DNA of 64,000 nucleotides from Gammaproteobacteria bacterium (GTDB taxonomy: Bacteria > Pseudomonadota > Gammaproteobacteria > Steroidobacterales > Foliamicaceae), in the NCBI GenBank assembly GCA_026708965.1, contig JAPOTY010000016.1:43279-107278 (forward strand). The letters are read 5' to 3'. Each line of letters opens with the position of its first letter. The first letter of the stretch is position 1. The notes under the pieces were generated by a model. It searched no databases and was not told where the DNA came from. It saw only the letters and a program-made list of their open reading frames with translations. The translations under genes were made by a program, and so were the position numbers. Below, in pieces: positions 26,935 to 35,424 of this stretch.

Positions 26935-28089
26935 ATGACAAAGCCGCAAGGAAACTCAACGCGCTGCGTGCATGCCGGCAACACGCATGATGCGGCCACC
27001 GGCGGGGTCATGCCTGCCATCCATCAGAGCAGCACTTATGCCTATCCGGCACTGCATGAGCGGCCTGGGCATATCTACACGCGCATTTCCAACCCCACCC
27101 GCGACGCTTTCGAGAGGGCCGTAACGGAACTGGAGGGAGGAGCGCGCGCTTTCGCTTTCGCTTCCGGCATGGCGGCCAGCAGCGCGGTGCTGGAACTGCT
27201 GGAGCTTGGCGATCATATTATCGGACCGGCCAACGTGTACGGCGGCAGCTTCAATATGCTCAGGGCGGCGGGAGAGGCCCGCTTTGAAGTCAGCTATGTG
27301 CATCAGAACGAGGGGCCGAAGGCGATCGAGGCGGCCTGGCGCGGCAACACCCGGCTGGTATGGATGGAAACGCCTTCCAATCCGCTCATGCATATCACCG
27401 ATCTCGAAGCCGCTGCCGCGGTTTGCAGGGCAAGGGGCGCGCTGAGCTGCGTCGATGGCACCTTGGCCACGCCGCTGGCGACTCGGCCCCTGGCACTGGG
27501 CTGCGATATTTCCATGCACTCCGTCACCAAGTACATCGCCGGCCATTCCGACGTGCTGGCCGGCACTCTCACGGTATCGAGCGATGATCTCGCGGCCCGC
27601 CTCAAAAAGGTGCGCGCCCGCACCGGCGGGGTGCTGGCGCCATTGGATTCGTACCTGGCTTTGCGCGGGCTGAAAACAATGGCGCTAAGGGTTGGGCGCC
27701 AGTTCGACAACGCTGGGCAGGTGGCGCGGGCCTTGCAGGAGCACCCCAAGGTCGCGCAGGTCCGCTATCCCGGACTTGAGGATCATCCGCAACACGATCT
27801 GGCCAAGCGGCAGATGAACGGCTTCGGCGCGGTGGTTTCCCTGCACCTTCGCGGCGACGGGAACGCGCCCGAGCGGATGCTGAACGCCCTTGGGTTGTTC
27901 ACGATCGCGGAAAGCCTGGGCGGCGTGGAAAGCCTGGCGGGCTTTCCGCCGCTAATGAGCCATTCCTCGATGACGCCGGAGGCGCGCGAAGCCGCCGGCA
28001 TTACCGGCAACCTGATACGGCTTTCCTGCGGCATCGAAGATGCCGACGACCTCATCGCCGATCTCCGCCAAGCACTAGAGCACGCATGA
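26935..28089 (+). CDS. trans-sulfuration PLP enzyme (cystathionine gamma-synthase/lyase family)
   Basis: 384 aa from ATG 26935. Cys/Met-metabolism PLP family: HQSSTYAYP, then YTRISNPTRDAFE, ALEGG-type loop (ELEGGARAFAFASGMAA), and SVTKYIAGHSD with the PLP lysine near residue 199. The end, LIRLSCGIEDADDLIADL, is typical. The family includes cystathionine gamma-synthase, beta- and gamma-lyases and O-acylhomoserine sulfhydrylases, and substrate cannot be settled from sequence. Its start is 22 bp from the divergent prmC start. Confidence 0.88.
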   Translation: MTKPQGNSTRCVHAGNTHDAATGGVMPAIHQSSTYAYPALHERPGHIYTRISNPTRDAFERAVTELEGGARAFAFASGMAASSAVLELLELGDHIIGPANVYGGSFNMLRAAGEARFEVSYVHQNEGPKAIEAAWRGNTRLVWMETPSNPLMHITDLEAAAAVCRARGALSCVDGTLATPLATRPLALGCDISMHSVTKYIAGHSDVLAGTLTVSSDDLAARLKKVRARTGGVLAPLDSYLALRGLKTMALRVGRQFDNAGQVARALQEHPKVAQVRYPGLEDHPQHDLAKRQMNGFGAVVSLHLRGDGNAPERMLNALGLFTIAESLGGVESLAGFPPLMSHSSMTPEAREAAGITGNLIRLSCGIEDADDLIADLRQALEHA

Positions 28090-28190
28090 GCATGCGATGA
28101 TCCGCGACGGGTTCCGCTAGCTTTTTCCCGCTTGCGTGCGTTTGCTCGCTGCGCCATAGGCGCGGCTACGCCTCAAGCGCACAGCTAAAG

Positions 28191-28293
28191 CCTTGCCTCG
28201 CCCCCTTCTTCCGGGAGTATCGGAGGCAGGGATGCCGGAGCAAGCTACAGGGATGTATTCATGCGTCTCCCGGAAGAAAGGGGCGGGGCAAGG
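28191..28293 (-). repeat. hairpin element copy B (inverted orientation)
   Basis: Arms 28191-28217 and 28267-28293 pair over 27 positions with one G-T wobble and one mismatch, and enclose 49 nt. The core motif is on the minus strand: GAGACGCATGAATACATCC at 28251-28269 in reverse. The rest of the core differs more from A and D than they do from each other. It lies between convergent genes. The sequence just left of it (CTCAAGCGCAC, GCTAAAG) resembles the sequence just right of copy A. Confidence 0.85.
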
Positions 28294-28349
28294 CGAGGGA
28301 CAGACAAAATCCCGCACGGTCTCCACGCCCCTTGGTGCAATATTTTGCG

Positions 28350-30539
28350 CTATTGGGATTGGCGCCAGGCTTGCGCCCGCAGCGCCGCGTTGGCGCTGAG
28401 CGCGGCGTGGAAAAGCGATACGTCGTAGTAGTGGTAGCTGGCTTGGGGCAGCATCAGCGCGTCGAAGGGGGCGGCCGGCGTGCGGTCAAGCCGCAGGATT
28501 CCCTGGTCGCACCAGGCCCCGGCAACACCCGGGATCGAGGCCCGCCGCCCCTGTCCGGGCAAGGCAGGGGCTACCGAGCCGGGATTGGCCGAGGCGGGCG
28601 TCCATTCGTCCGGCGCCGCCCAGTTCAGGGGATTGCTGCATTGCACGTCCAGGCCGCCGTCCTGCCGCTGATACTGCGGGAAACGCATGGCGATGCCGAA
28701 CTGAACCGCCCGTGCGTCGCCGGTGGGCCCATAGGTGATCCAGGAGGCGACGCAGCCTGTATCGTCGGCCTTCCGGCATGGCTCGAAGTTGCCGAGCCGG
28801 TCCCGGTAGGAGCCGAGCGGAACGGGGATGCCGGCAATATAGGCAACGGCCATGCGTTTTCTGAGTGCGTCGTTGTCGGCAATCACGTTATTTAAGAGCC
28901 GCTCGGCGTGCAGGGCGCCTTGGCTATGGCCCAGCAGCACGATGGGCCGGTCGCCCGTGCCTTCCGCGAAATGCGTGAACGCGCGCACCACATCGGTAAA
29001 CGCCAGCCCGTAGGCCCGCTCCCGGTTGCCCCGCTGATCGAACACCGCCGCCGAAGCGGCCTGACGATAGCGCGGCGCATAGACCGCGCAGCAGGCGTCC
29101 AGCACGCTGGCTTGCGAGGCCACCGCGGCGTCCACGGCAGGACGCGCCCCGGCATCCGGCACGGTGGCGTTCCATTCGCTTCCCGGCCAGGTGGTGGGGT
29201 GGATGTAGAAGCCCGCGGCATGCTCCGCCGCCAGCGTTTCTTCGCGCTCGGGATAGCGCGCCCAGTTCCCGCGGCGCTCGTAATCGGGCGGGCGCGGCGC
29301 GGCGCGCTCGCCGAAGGCATGGTCCGGGACGGCCATATTGAGAGACGCCGGAGGCGCGGGCTTCAACGCCCCGATCAGGCCGTTCATCATTTTCGCTTCG
29401 TCCCAGTCCGGCCGGTCTTCCCCGAAACGCACCGCCACCAGCCCCAGCGACGGCACCACATAGACGCGCTGCGAGAAATGCCCTTCCATATGCCAGGCAT
29501 CGGGTGCCGCCAGCGCCGCATCGCGCGGCATTTCCATGCGCGGCCGGGACCTGCGCAGCTGGGCGGGCGAGTAGGGTTCGTTCCGCCACAGTTGCATGCC
29601 GAAATTGGGGTTGGTGGCCGCGCCCCGCGCCATCCTCGCGGCCCATCCCTCAGGCAGAAGGCGGCGGCCCTTCCAGATGCCATCGCCGGCCAGCAGCTCG
29701 CCGATGCGCAGCCAGTTGCGCCCGTTGGATACCAGGCAGCAGAAGGTTTGCGCGGTGCCCCCCGGGCGGTCCAGTTGCACCCAAGCCTCGCCCGCCCCGA
29801 TCGGCTCCCATATCCAATCCCGCAGCAGCCGCGCCCAGGGTTGCCCGGCGGCCCTCTCGATGGCGATGGAAAGCGCCTGCACGCTGGCGTTGGACCAGAT
29901 GTACTCGGCGCCCGGTTCGGCGGCCATGGGCGTGCCCAGCGCTTCACGGACCAGATGCCCGGTGAGAAACAGCCGCGCGCCCGGCGCAAACGGACTGAAG
30001 GCGAAGCGGCCTCGCTCCAGCCCGCCTTCCATGTAGGCCAGGTTCTCCAAGGTAATGCCCGAGCGTTGCGGATCGTCTGCCCACTCCTCCAGCCAGTACG
30101 AAGCCGGCTGATGCTCGGATTCGATCGCGCCGTTGTGGATGGCGGCGCCCAGCATCACGGCGGTGAGGCTCTTGTGCAGCGACTGGGACTGGTAGGGCGT
30201 TCGGGAATTGGCTCCGCGGCCGTAGCGTTCGAACTGCAAAATGCCGTTAACGGATATCAGCAATGCGTAGGTTTGCTGGCTCTGCGCGTAGTCCCAAGCC
30301 TTTTCTAGGATGTCCTGCGGGATTAACGGATCCGGCCCGGTGGCCGGCGCCGGGCTGTCGCCGAAGCCAACGGGCACCTGCGGCGAGAACCATCGGGCAT
30401 TGGCCGGGTCGTCCGCGTCCTGCGGCCAGGTGGCGAAACGCATCCACAGACGATAGTCGCTCGCCATCCAGCCGAGCCCTCCCAGCAGCGCCATAAGAAC
30501 GATGACGGTTGCGGCAATCCACGCACGTTTCTTTCCCAT
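28350..30539 (-). CDS. beta-lactamase-like serine hydrolase fused to a DUF3089 alpha/beta hydrolase
   Basis: 729 aa from the ATG at 30539, which begins with a membrane anchor (AWIAATVIVLMALLGGLGW); the longer frame up to 30668 reads through repeat C. Residues ~45-395 are a class C beta-lactamase-like domain with SLHK (Ser120, Lys123). The usual Tyr-x-Asn position reads WSN (215-217), so the general base may differ. Residues ~405-729 match DUF3089, with nucleophile elbow GHSQG (Ser539) and the late SYHYYDVSLF block. The two hydrolases in one continuous frame are unusual. Substrate unknown; esters or amides at the periplasmic face are likely. Confidence 0.82.
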   Translation of the reverse strand: MGKKRAWIAATVIVLMALLGGLGWMASDYRLWMRFATWPQDADDPANARWFSPQVPVGFGDSPAPATGPDPLIPQDILEKAWDYAQSQQTYALLISVNGILQFERYGRGANSRTPYQSQSLHKSLTAVMLGAAIHNGAIESEHQPASYWLEEWADDPQRSGITLENLAYMEGGLERGRFAFSPFAPGARLFLTGHLVREALGTPMAAEPGAEYIWSNASVQALSIAIERAAGQPWARLLRDWIWEPIGAGEAWVQLDRPGGTAQTFCCLVSNGRNWLRIGELLAGDGIWKGRRLLPEGWAARMARGAATNPNFGMQLWRNEPYSPAQLRRSRPRMEMPRDAALAAPDAWHMEGHFSQRVYVVPSLGLVAVRFGEDRPDWDEAKMMNGLIGALKPAPPASLNMAVPDHAFGERAAPRPPDYERRGNWARYPEREETLAAEHAAGFYIHPTTWPGSEWNATVPDAGARPAVDAAVASQASVLDACCAVYAPRYRQAASAAVFDQRGNRERAYGLAFTDVVRAFTHFAEGTGDRPIVLLGHSQGALHAERLLNNVIADNDALRKRMAVAYIAGIPVPLGSYRDRLGNFEPCRKADDTGCVASWITYGPTGDARAVQFGIAMRFPQYQRQDGGLDVQCSNPLNWAAPDEWTPASANPGSVAPALPGQGRRASIPGVAGAWCDQGILRLDRTPAAPFDALMLPQASYHYYDVSLFHAALSANAALRAQAWRQSQ

Positions 30540-30588
30540 GGCGCGCATCATAACGGGGGACGTGAAGAGCTCTTGCATTCCTCGCCCA

Positions 30589-30705
30589 TTGCTTATCCCT
30601 CCCTCGTGGGAGACGCATGAACCCATCCCTGGGGCTCGGCTGGTTCGCGCCGGGACATCGGCGCTCACCCTGCCCCAGACGCTCCCACGAGGGAGGGATA
30701 AGCAA
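30589..30705 (+). repeat. hairpin element copy C
   Basis: Arms 30589-30612 and 30682-30705 are perfectly complementary over 24 bp around a 69-nt centre, the longest of the four. GAGACGCATGAACCCATCC is at 30610-30628. Unlike the others, this copy lies between two genes transcribed in the same direction (flavoprotein, then hydrolase fusion). Confidence 0.88.
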
Positions 30706-30763
30706 AGGGCTTGAGCGGGTGCGTGGCCCTAGCCCGGATATTGCATCAGGCCATTTGCTGTTC

Positions 30764-32155
30764 TTAGACCAGGCCGGCGGCGGTTTCGCCTGCCAGCCTT
30801 CCGTAGGTGGTGGCGGTGAGCAGGCCGTTGCCGGCGATATAGCCCCAGCGGGACGGACCCGAAACGCCGCGCGCCGCCCCGCCGCCGGCGAACAGGTTGG
30901 GGAAGGCGCGGCCGTCTTCGCGCAGAACGCGGGCCCGCGCGTCCACCCGGAGTCCGCCCTGCGTGTGGAACAGGGCGCCTGTTACGCGCACGCCGTACCA
31001 AGGCGCAGCGAGTTCCGGCCTGCCGGTGAAATCGCGCCCCAAGGGATCGGCTGCTTCTCCCCGGGTCAGGGCCGCCGTCTCGGCCAGGGTCTTCCCCAGG
31101 GCCTCGGCGGGCAGCCCGAACGATTCCGCAAGTTCCTCCGGGGTCGAGGCCTTCCGCACCGCGCCCGCAGTGATCGCCTCGCGGTAGTCGTTGAACTCGT
31201 GCATCAATTCGTGCAGGCGCTGGTCATAGACGGTAATGGCGACATGCTCAGGCTGCGCAAGCACTTCGACCGCCTGCTCCGAATAACCCAGCGACTCGTT
31301 GGAAAAACGTCGGCCCTGAAGATTCACTTGGATGCCGCCTTCCAGAATGACCGGCCACAGGATCGGCACGCCGTAGCCCTTCGCGAGGCCGCCATGCCCT
31401 TGGTAGGAGCGGATATCGGCAATCGCCGCGCCAAGTTCCCGGCCCCATTGGACCGCCTCGCCCTGGTTGCCCGGATGGCCGAAGAATTCGGCGTGGCGCA
31501 GCTCCGGGATGTATTCAGCCACCATTTCCTGGTTGCCGGCGAAACCGCAGCAGGCGAGGATCAGCGCTTCGCAGCCGAGGTCCTCGGTGCTTCCGTCCGG
31601 CCGCGCGCAGCGCAAGCCCTTGATGCGTCCTTCGGCATCGGCGAAAAGATGGCTGACGCGCGCGTCCGTCAGCAGATCGGCGCCGGCGCTGGCGCAGGCA
31701 TCCAGCAGACTGCCCATCAGTTCGGCGCCGGTGCGGTTGGGGCTGCCGTGCATGCGTTTGACGCTGTGCCCGGAGTACAGGAAGCTGTCCACCAGCGACA
31801 GCGCCACGCCGCATTCGCCGGCCAGCCATTCCACGGTGCGCGCGGACTCGCGGGCCAGCGCCAGCACTGCATCCGCATCGGTCTGACGCTTCGCTTTGGC
31901 CAGCATGTCTTCGGCGAACCGTTCCGGGGAATCCTCGATTCCCTTCTCGCGCTGCATCCGGGTGCCCGCGCCCGGAATCAGCCCGGTGGACATGCCGGTG
32001 GTGCCCATGGGCGCGGCATCCCGCTCAAGGATCAGCACTTCGGCCCCGGCCTGGCGGGCGGCGAGCCCGGCGCACAGGCCGCAGCCGCCCGCCCCCGCCA
32101 CGGCCACCGGAACGCTCCATTCGAAGCGGGCATTTTTCGCAGGCAATACGCTCAT
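30764..32155 (-). CDS. FAD-dependent oxidoreductase, fumarate reductase/KstD flavoprotein family
   Basis: 463 aa from ATG 32155. The N-terminal dinucleotide-binding fold is AVAGAGGCGLCAGLAARQAGAEVLILERD. A substrate/cap region follows, and the C-terminal FAD contact is FAGGGAARGVSGPSRWGYIAGNGLL. The order matches the FAD-binding-2 family (fumarate reductases, 3-ketosteroid dehydrogenases). It shares a distinctive GIEDSPE block with the second flavoprotein at 56.5 kb, so the two are paralogues. No reductase partner is adjacent; the substrate is unknown. Confidence 0.85.
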   Translation of the reverse strand: MSVLPAKNARFEWSVPVAVAGAGGCGLCAGLAARQAGAEVLILERDAAPMGTTGMSTGLIPGAGTRMQREKGIEDSPERFAEDMLAKAKRQTDADAVLALARESARTVEWLAGECGVALSLVDSFLYSGHSVKRMHGSPNRTGAELMGSLLDACASAGADLLTDARVSHLFADAEGRIKGLRCARPDGSTEDLGCEALILACCGFAGNQEMVAEYIPELRHAEFFGHPGNQGEAVQWGRELGAAIADIRSYQGHGGLAKGYGVPILWPVILEGGIQVNLQGRRFSNESLGYSEQAVEVLAQPEHVAITVYDQRLHELMHEFNDYREAITAGAVRKASTPEELAESFGLPAEALGKTLAETAALTRGEAADPLGRDFTGRPELAAPWYGVRVTGALFHTQGGLRVDARARVLREDGRAFPNLFAGGGAARGVSGPSRWGYIAGNGLLTATTYGRLAGETAAGLV

Positions 32156-32388
32156 CCGATCCTCATGCCTTGGCTTCGCCCGCATTTTGCACCAGTTATG
32201 CGCGGTTTCGGCTAACGATCAGCCACCATCGAGATTTCCGAAGAATACGGTGCCAGTGGCCGAGGGATGGTCTTTGTCGCTCATTCACCAAGCGAGTCTT
32301 GGTATCGCTTCAACAATTTTCATGGCTTGTTCCTTGCTGATTTAGACCACACTATAAAACCAGCCTGATAATTGTCTTCTTTGCAGGG
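32156..32388. other. intergenic left edge of the restriction-modification island
   Basis: Together with the promoter that follows, 289 bases separate the flavoprotein start from the methyltransferase. Base composition drops from GC-rich to mixed around 32210. No gene, tRNA or direct-repeat boundary was recognised. Confidence 0.4.
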
Positions 32389-32446
32389 TTGACAATGGAC
32401 CCAAGATGCAGCGTAATGCAGACATTAACTATAGGTGCCTATAGTT
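32389..32446 (+). promoter_or_regulatory. promoter and 20-bp palindromic operator of the restriction-modification island
   Basis: A consensus -35 TTGACA (32389-32394) precedes a weak -10 (CGTAAT, 32412-32417). Just downstream is a near-perfect palindrome, AACTATAGGTGCCTATAGTT (32427-32446), with 9-base arms around a 2-base centre. It overlaps the first codon of the methyltransferase, whose N-terminus is a helix-turn-helix, so autorepression is likely. The palindrome and its position are seen; the binding is inferred. Confidence 0.6.
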
Positions 32447-33833
32447 GCATTCGATACAATCTTTCTCGACAGCGGAAGTCGCTTCCATGGCAGGGATACA
32501 TAGGGACACGCTATTGCGGTGGTTGCGGCAGCATGCAATACCGGAGCCACGCCGTGACAGGCGAGGCTGGCGAGTGTTTACACCCCAGGAAGCGGCAACT
32601 ATCGTCGCGTTTGCTAGGGGCGACGGGCGTGCCGCAGCTAGGGCCATTCCGTTGGATGATGAAACTGCTATTGCTCGATTGGAGGCGATCGATTGGGATT
32701 TTGCTGCCGCCAATACAGCTTATCTGACGCATGGCTTGCATCCCTATCCCGCAAAGTTCATTCCTCAGATTCCAAATGCGTTGATACAGGAATTGTCATC
32801 AGTCGGAGAGACGGTGGGCGACATCTTTTGCGGTAGCGGAACCACGCTTCTTGAGGCGCTTCAACTAAAGCGCCATGCTGTGGGTATCGATGCCAATCCC
32901 CTCGCGGTCCTGATCAGCAAGGCTAAGACTACGCCGCTGACCGTATCAGAGTTTGAGCAGTTGGTGGCGCATCGTATAGCTTGCGAAAGAATGCTTGGCG
33001 TGGCCGAATCGCGGGCTGGCGATATGTTTCATGATGGACGGCCCTTCAAGTCCGAGAGTTGGCGGCCTGCGCCCGAAATTTGTGAATTTTGGTTTGTACC
33101 GCACGTGGTCGAAGAACTCGCAGAACTGCGCTGCCTGATTGATGGCGTGCCGGACAAATCGGCTCGAAGACTTTGCAAAGCGGTTTTCGCGGCCATAATC
33201 GTCGCAGTCTCAAAGCAAGATTCCGATACGCGATACGTTCGGCGCGAAAAGACGGTCGAACCCGGGGATACGACTCGAAGGTACCTCAGCCAGCTTGACG
33301 CAGCAATTTTCGCAGTGCGGGAAGTCAGCGATCTGATTGAGGATCGGTTTTCCTGCGAAGTTTTCGACGAGGATGTTCTAGATGCGCCAGAAACGGAGCC
33401 GTTCGATTTAATGGTGACCTCTCCTCCCTATCCTAATGCGTATAGCTACCACCTGTATCACAAGACTCGCCTTATCTGGCTAGGATACGATGCTGATCGT
33501 TTCAAGAAAGTCGAAATAGGCAGTCACCGCAAGTACAGCAGCAAAGGCCGAAACCGCGCCACGCCAGAGACGTTTCGGAGAGAGTTCATGCAAATTTTTC
33601 AATGGCTGCGAGAGCGGTTGCGGACTCGCCGTCATGCCTGTTTCGTAATCGGTGATTCCACGATTGACGGAGATCGAATTGATAATGCCTCCCTGCTCGC
33701 CAGCGCGGGGGCAACCGCCGGATTCCGGGAAATCGCACGGATCGGCCGCAAGATAGCGCCAACTCGAAAATCCTTCAATCCAAGAATAGGAAAAATCAAA
33801 AGCGAAAAAATCTTGATACTGCGTAAGGAATAG
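32445..33833 (+). CDS. DNA methyltransferase with N-terminal MerR/excisionase-like HTH (M1)
   Basis: 462 aa. Residues ~7-60 are a helix-turn-helix (STAEVASMAGIHRDTLLRWL). The SAM motif is DIFCGSGTTLLEA (126-138) and the catalytic motif TSPPYPNAYSYH (325-336), the S-P-P-Y form used by N4-cytosine and some N6-adenine enzymes. A TAG precedes the TTG at 32445, so that codon is the earliest start; the next is an ATG at 32487, which would cut the HTH. Part of a two-methyltransferase set with the next gene; base use is clearly lower in GC than flanking genes. Confidence 0.82.
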   Translation: MHSIQSFSTAEVASMAGIHRDTLLRWLRQHAIPEPRRDRRGWRVFTPQEAATIVAFARGDGRAAARAIPLDDETAIARLEAIDWDFAAANTAYLTHGLHPYPAKFIPQIPNALIQELSSVGETVGDIFCGSGTTLLEALQLKRHAVGIDANPLAVLISKAKTTPLTVSEFEQLVAHRIACERMLGVAESRAGDMFHDGRPFKSESWRPAPEICEFWFVPHVVEELAELRCLIDGVPDKSARRLCKAVFAAIIVAVSKQDSDTRYVRREKTVEPGDTTRRYLSQLDAAIFAVREVSDLIEDRFSCEVFDEDVLDAPETEPFDLMVTSPPYPNAYSYHLYHKTRLIWLGYDADRFKKVEIGSHRKYSSKGRNRATPETFRREFMQIFQWLRERLRTRRHACFVIGDSTIDGDRIDNASLLASAGATAGFREIARIGRKIAPTRKSFNPRIGKIKSEKILILRKE

Positions 33834-33837
33834 CCTC

Positions 33838-35424
33838 ATGGACGAACTAACCTGCGAAATAAAGGAACACATCCAGCCCTTCGAGCGCCATCTGGCGCTT
33901 CAGGAATTGCAAGCTCTAACCGGTGCTTCCGCAATTCCCGTCGATGGAGACAGCATAACGGCATCGACGTTCTCTGTCGCAAAGACTGTTGACGCTGATT
34001 ACCTGCGCCGGTCATTGACGTATTGGCGATCGGTCGCGGATGGCTTGACTGTCCAACTTCGAAACGAAGCCACCTCATTGGTCGCGCTGAACGGCGCATC
34101 GGTGAAGGAATTGACGCAACGCGCACATGCTCTCGTACCCTCAAAGTTACCGAAGAGGCGTTGCCTGCGCTACGCTACGCACGGCTTGCATGAGTACCGC
34201 GGTAAGTTTTTTCCGCAACTGGTCAGAGCATTGATTAACGTGGCGCGGCTGCCGGAGAACGCCATCGTGCTCGATCCGATGTGCGGTAGCGGGACAACGC
34301 TGGTAGAAGCCCGTCTCGCTGCAAAACGCTGTTACGGTTTGGATATGAACCCGCTGTCGGTTTTTGTTTCCGGTGTAAAGTGCGAGGCTCTGACGCTAGG
34401 TGCTTCGGAACTGGCAGAAGCCTACGATACGCTGCTCGAAACTATTGAGGGGCAGTCTGGCGCGCATCATGAACGACCGACTCGATTCTCCGCAAATGAT
34501 CGGAGCTACCTTGCACGATGGTTTGACCAAACCGTCTTGGCCGAGTTGAACTGCGTGGAGTCAGCTATTCGCCATATACCGGCGCGTCAGCTTCGAGATT
34601 TCTATTACGTTTGCCTTAGCAATATCCTCCGTGCTGTCTCTTGGCAAAAGAATGACGACTTAAGGGTGCGGCGCGAGATTTCTCCCTCGCCTCCGGGAAC
34701 AGCAACTGCGCGTTTCCTCGCCGAAGCCCTGCGATCCACGAAGACAGTGGCGGCTTTTCTTGCGGAGCGGGGTTCAATAACAGCACATGGTCACTTCGTG
34801 CGCGAAGCCGACGCGCGCACGGCCACAAAAGCGTTGCCGCAATTGTTAGGCAAGGTGGATGCTGTCATTACTTCTCCGCCGTACGCAACCGCGCTTCCCT
34901 ACATTGATACAGACCGCCTTAACTTGATTTACCTTGGCCTGCTGCCCCGGAAGGAACATCGAGACTTGGACATGATGATGATCGGTAATCGTGAAATTAC
35001 GACTAGGCGGCTAGCTGAGTTGTGGAGTTATTACCAAGCAAAAAAGGCGTTGCTGCCCCGGCAAACGCAGCTTCTAATCGAGCGCATCGATCAACTGAAC
35101 AAAGCCAAGCCGACGGGGTTTCGGCGGCGCAATTTGTCAGCATTGCTATCGAAATACTTCTTTGACATGCGTAAGACGCTGCAACAAACCCTCGCGTTCC
35201 TGCGCCCAGGCGCCCCAATGTTTTTGGTAATTGGCAATAATCGTACTGTTGCTGGCGGGGAACCGGTTGAAATTTGCACTGCCGATCATCTAGGCGCGAT
35301 AGCGGAAAGCATTGGCTTCCGGCCAGTGGATAAATTGCCGATGGAGATGCTGGCATCCAGAGATATTTTCCGAAAAAACGCTATGCGCTCGGAATGCATC
35401 GTCAGTCTTGTGAAGCGTCAATAG
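33838..35424 (+). CDS. DNA methyltransferase (M2)
   Basis: 528 aa, ATG four bases after the M1 stop. Motifs: THGLHEYRGKFFPQ (114-127), LDPMCGSGTTLVEA (145-158) and ITSPPYATALPY (344-355). The same blocks in the same order occur in M1, so the two are paralogues, but M2 has an extra N-terminal ~100 residues instead of an HTH. Two methyltransferases usually mean a non-palindromic target, with one enzyme per strand. Its stop overlaps the convergent nuclease gene by 7 bp. Confidence 0.85.
   Translation: MDELTCEIKEHIQPFERHLALQELQALTGASAIPVDGDSITASTFSVAKTVDADYLRRSLTYWRSVADGLTVQLRNEATSLVALNGASVKELTQRAHALVPSKLPKRRCLRYATHGLHEYRGKFFPQLVRALINVARLPENAIVLDPMCGSGTTLVEARLAAKRCYGLDMNPLSVFVSGVKCEALTLGASELAEAYDTLLETIEGQSGAHHERPTRFSANDRSYLARWFDQTVLAELNCVESAIRHIPARQLRDFYYVCLSNILRAVSWQKNDDLRVRREISPSPPGTATARFLAEALRSTKTVAAFLAERGSITAHGHFVREADARTATKALPQLLGKVDAVITSPPYATALPYIDTDRLNLIYLGLLPRKEHRDLDMMMIGNREITTRRLAELWSYYQAKKALLPRQTQLLIERIDQLNKAKPTGFRRRNLSALLSKYFFDMRKTLQQTLAFLRPGAPMFLVIGNNRTVAGGEPVEICTADHLGAIAESIGFRPVDKLPMEMLASRDIFRKNAMRSECIVSLVKRQ

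Noticed and set aside
28090..28349. Additional gene between the trans-sulfuration enzyme and the hydrolase fusion
   Set aside because: Only hairpin copy B is recognisable; short frames have no ribosome site or family similarity.
30540..30668. Extended N-terminus of the hydrolase fusion beginning at 30668
   Set aside because: These codons lie within hairpin element C and give residues seen wherever the element is read in that frame. The membrane anchor begins at 30539.
23571..30705. Possible CRISPR array from recurring short motifs
   Set aside because: Copies are kilobases apart, with no regular spacers or cas genes.
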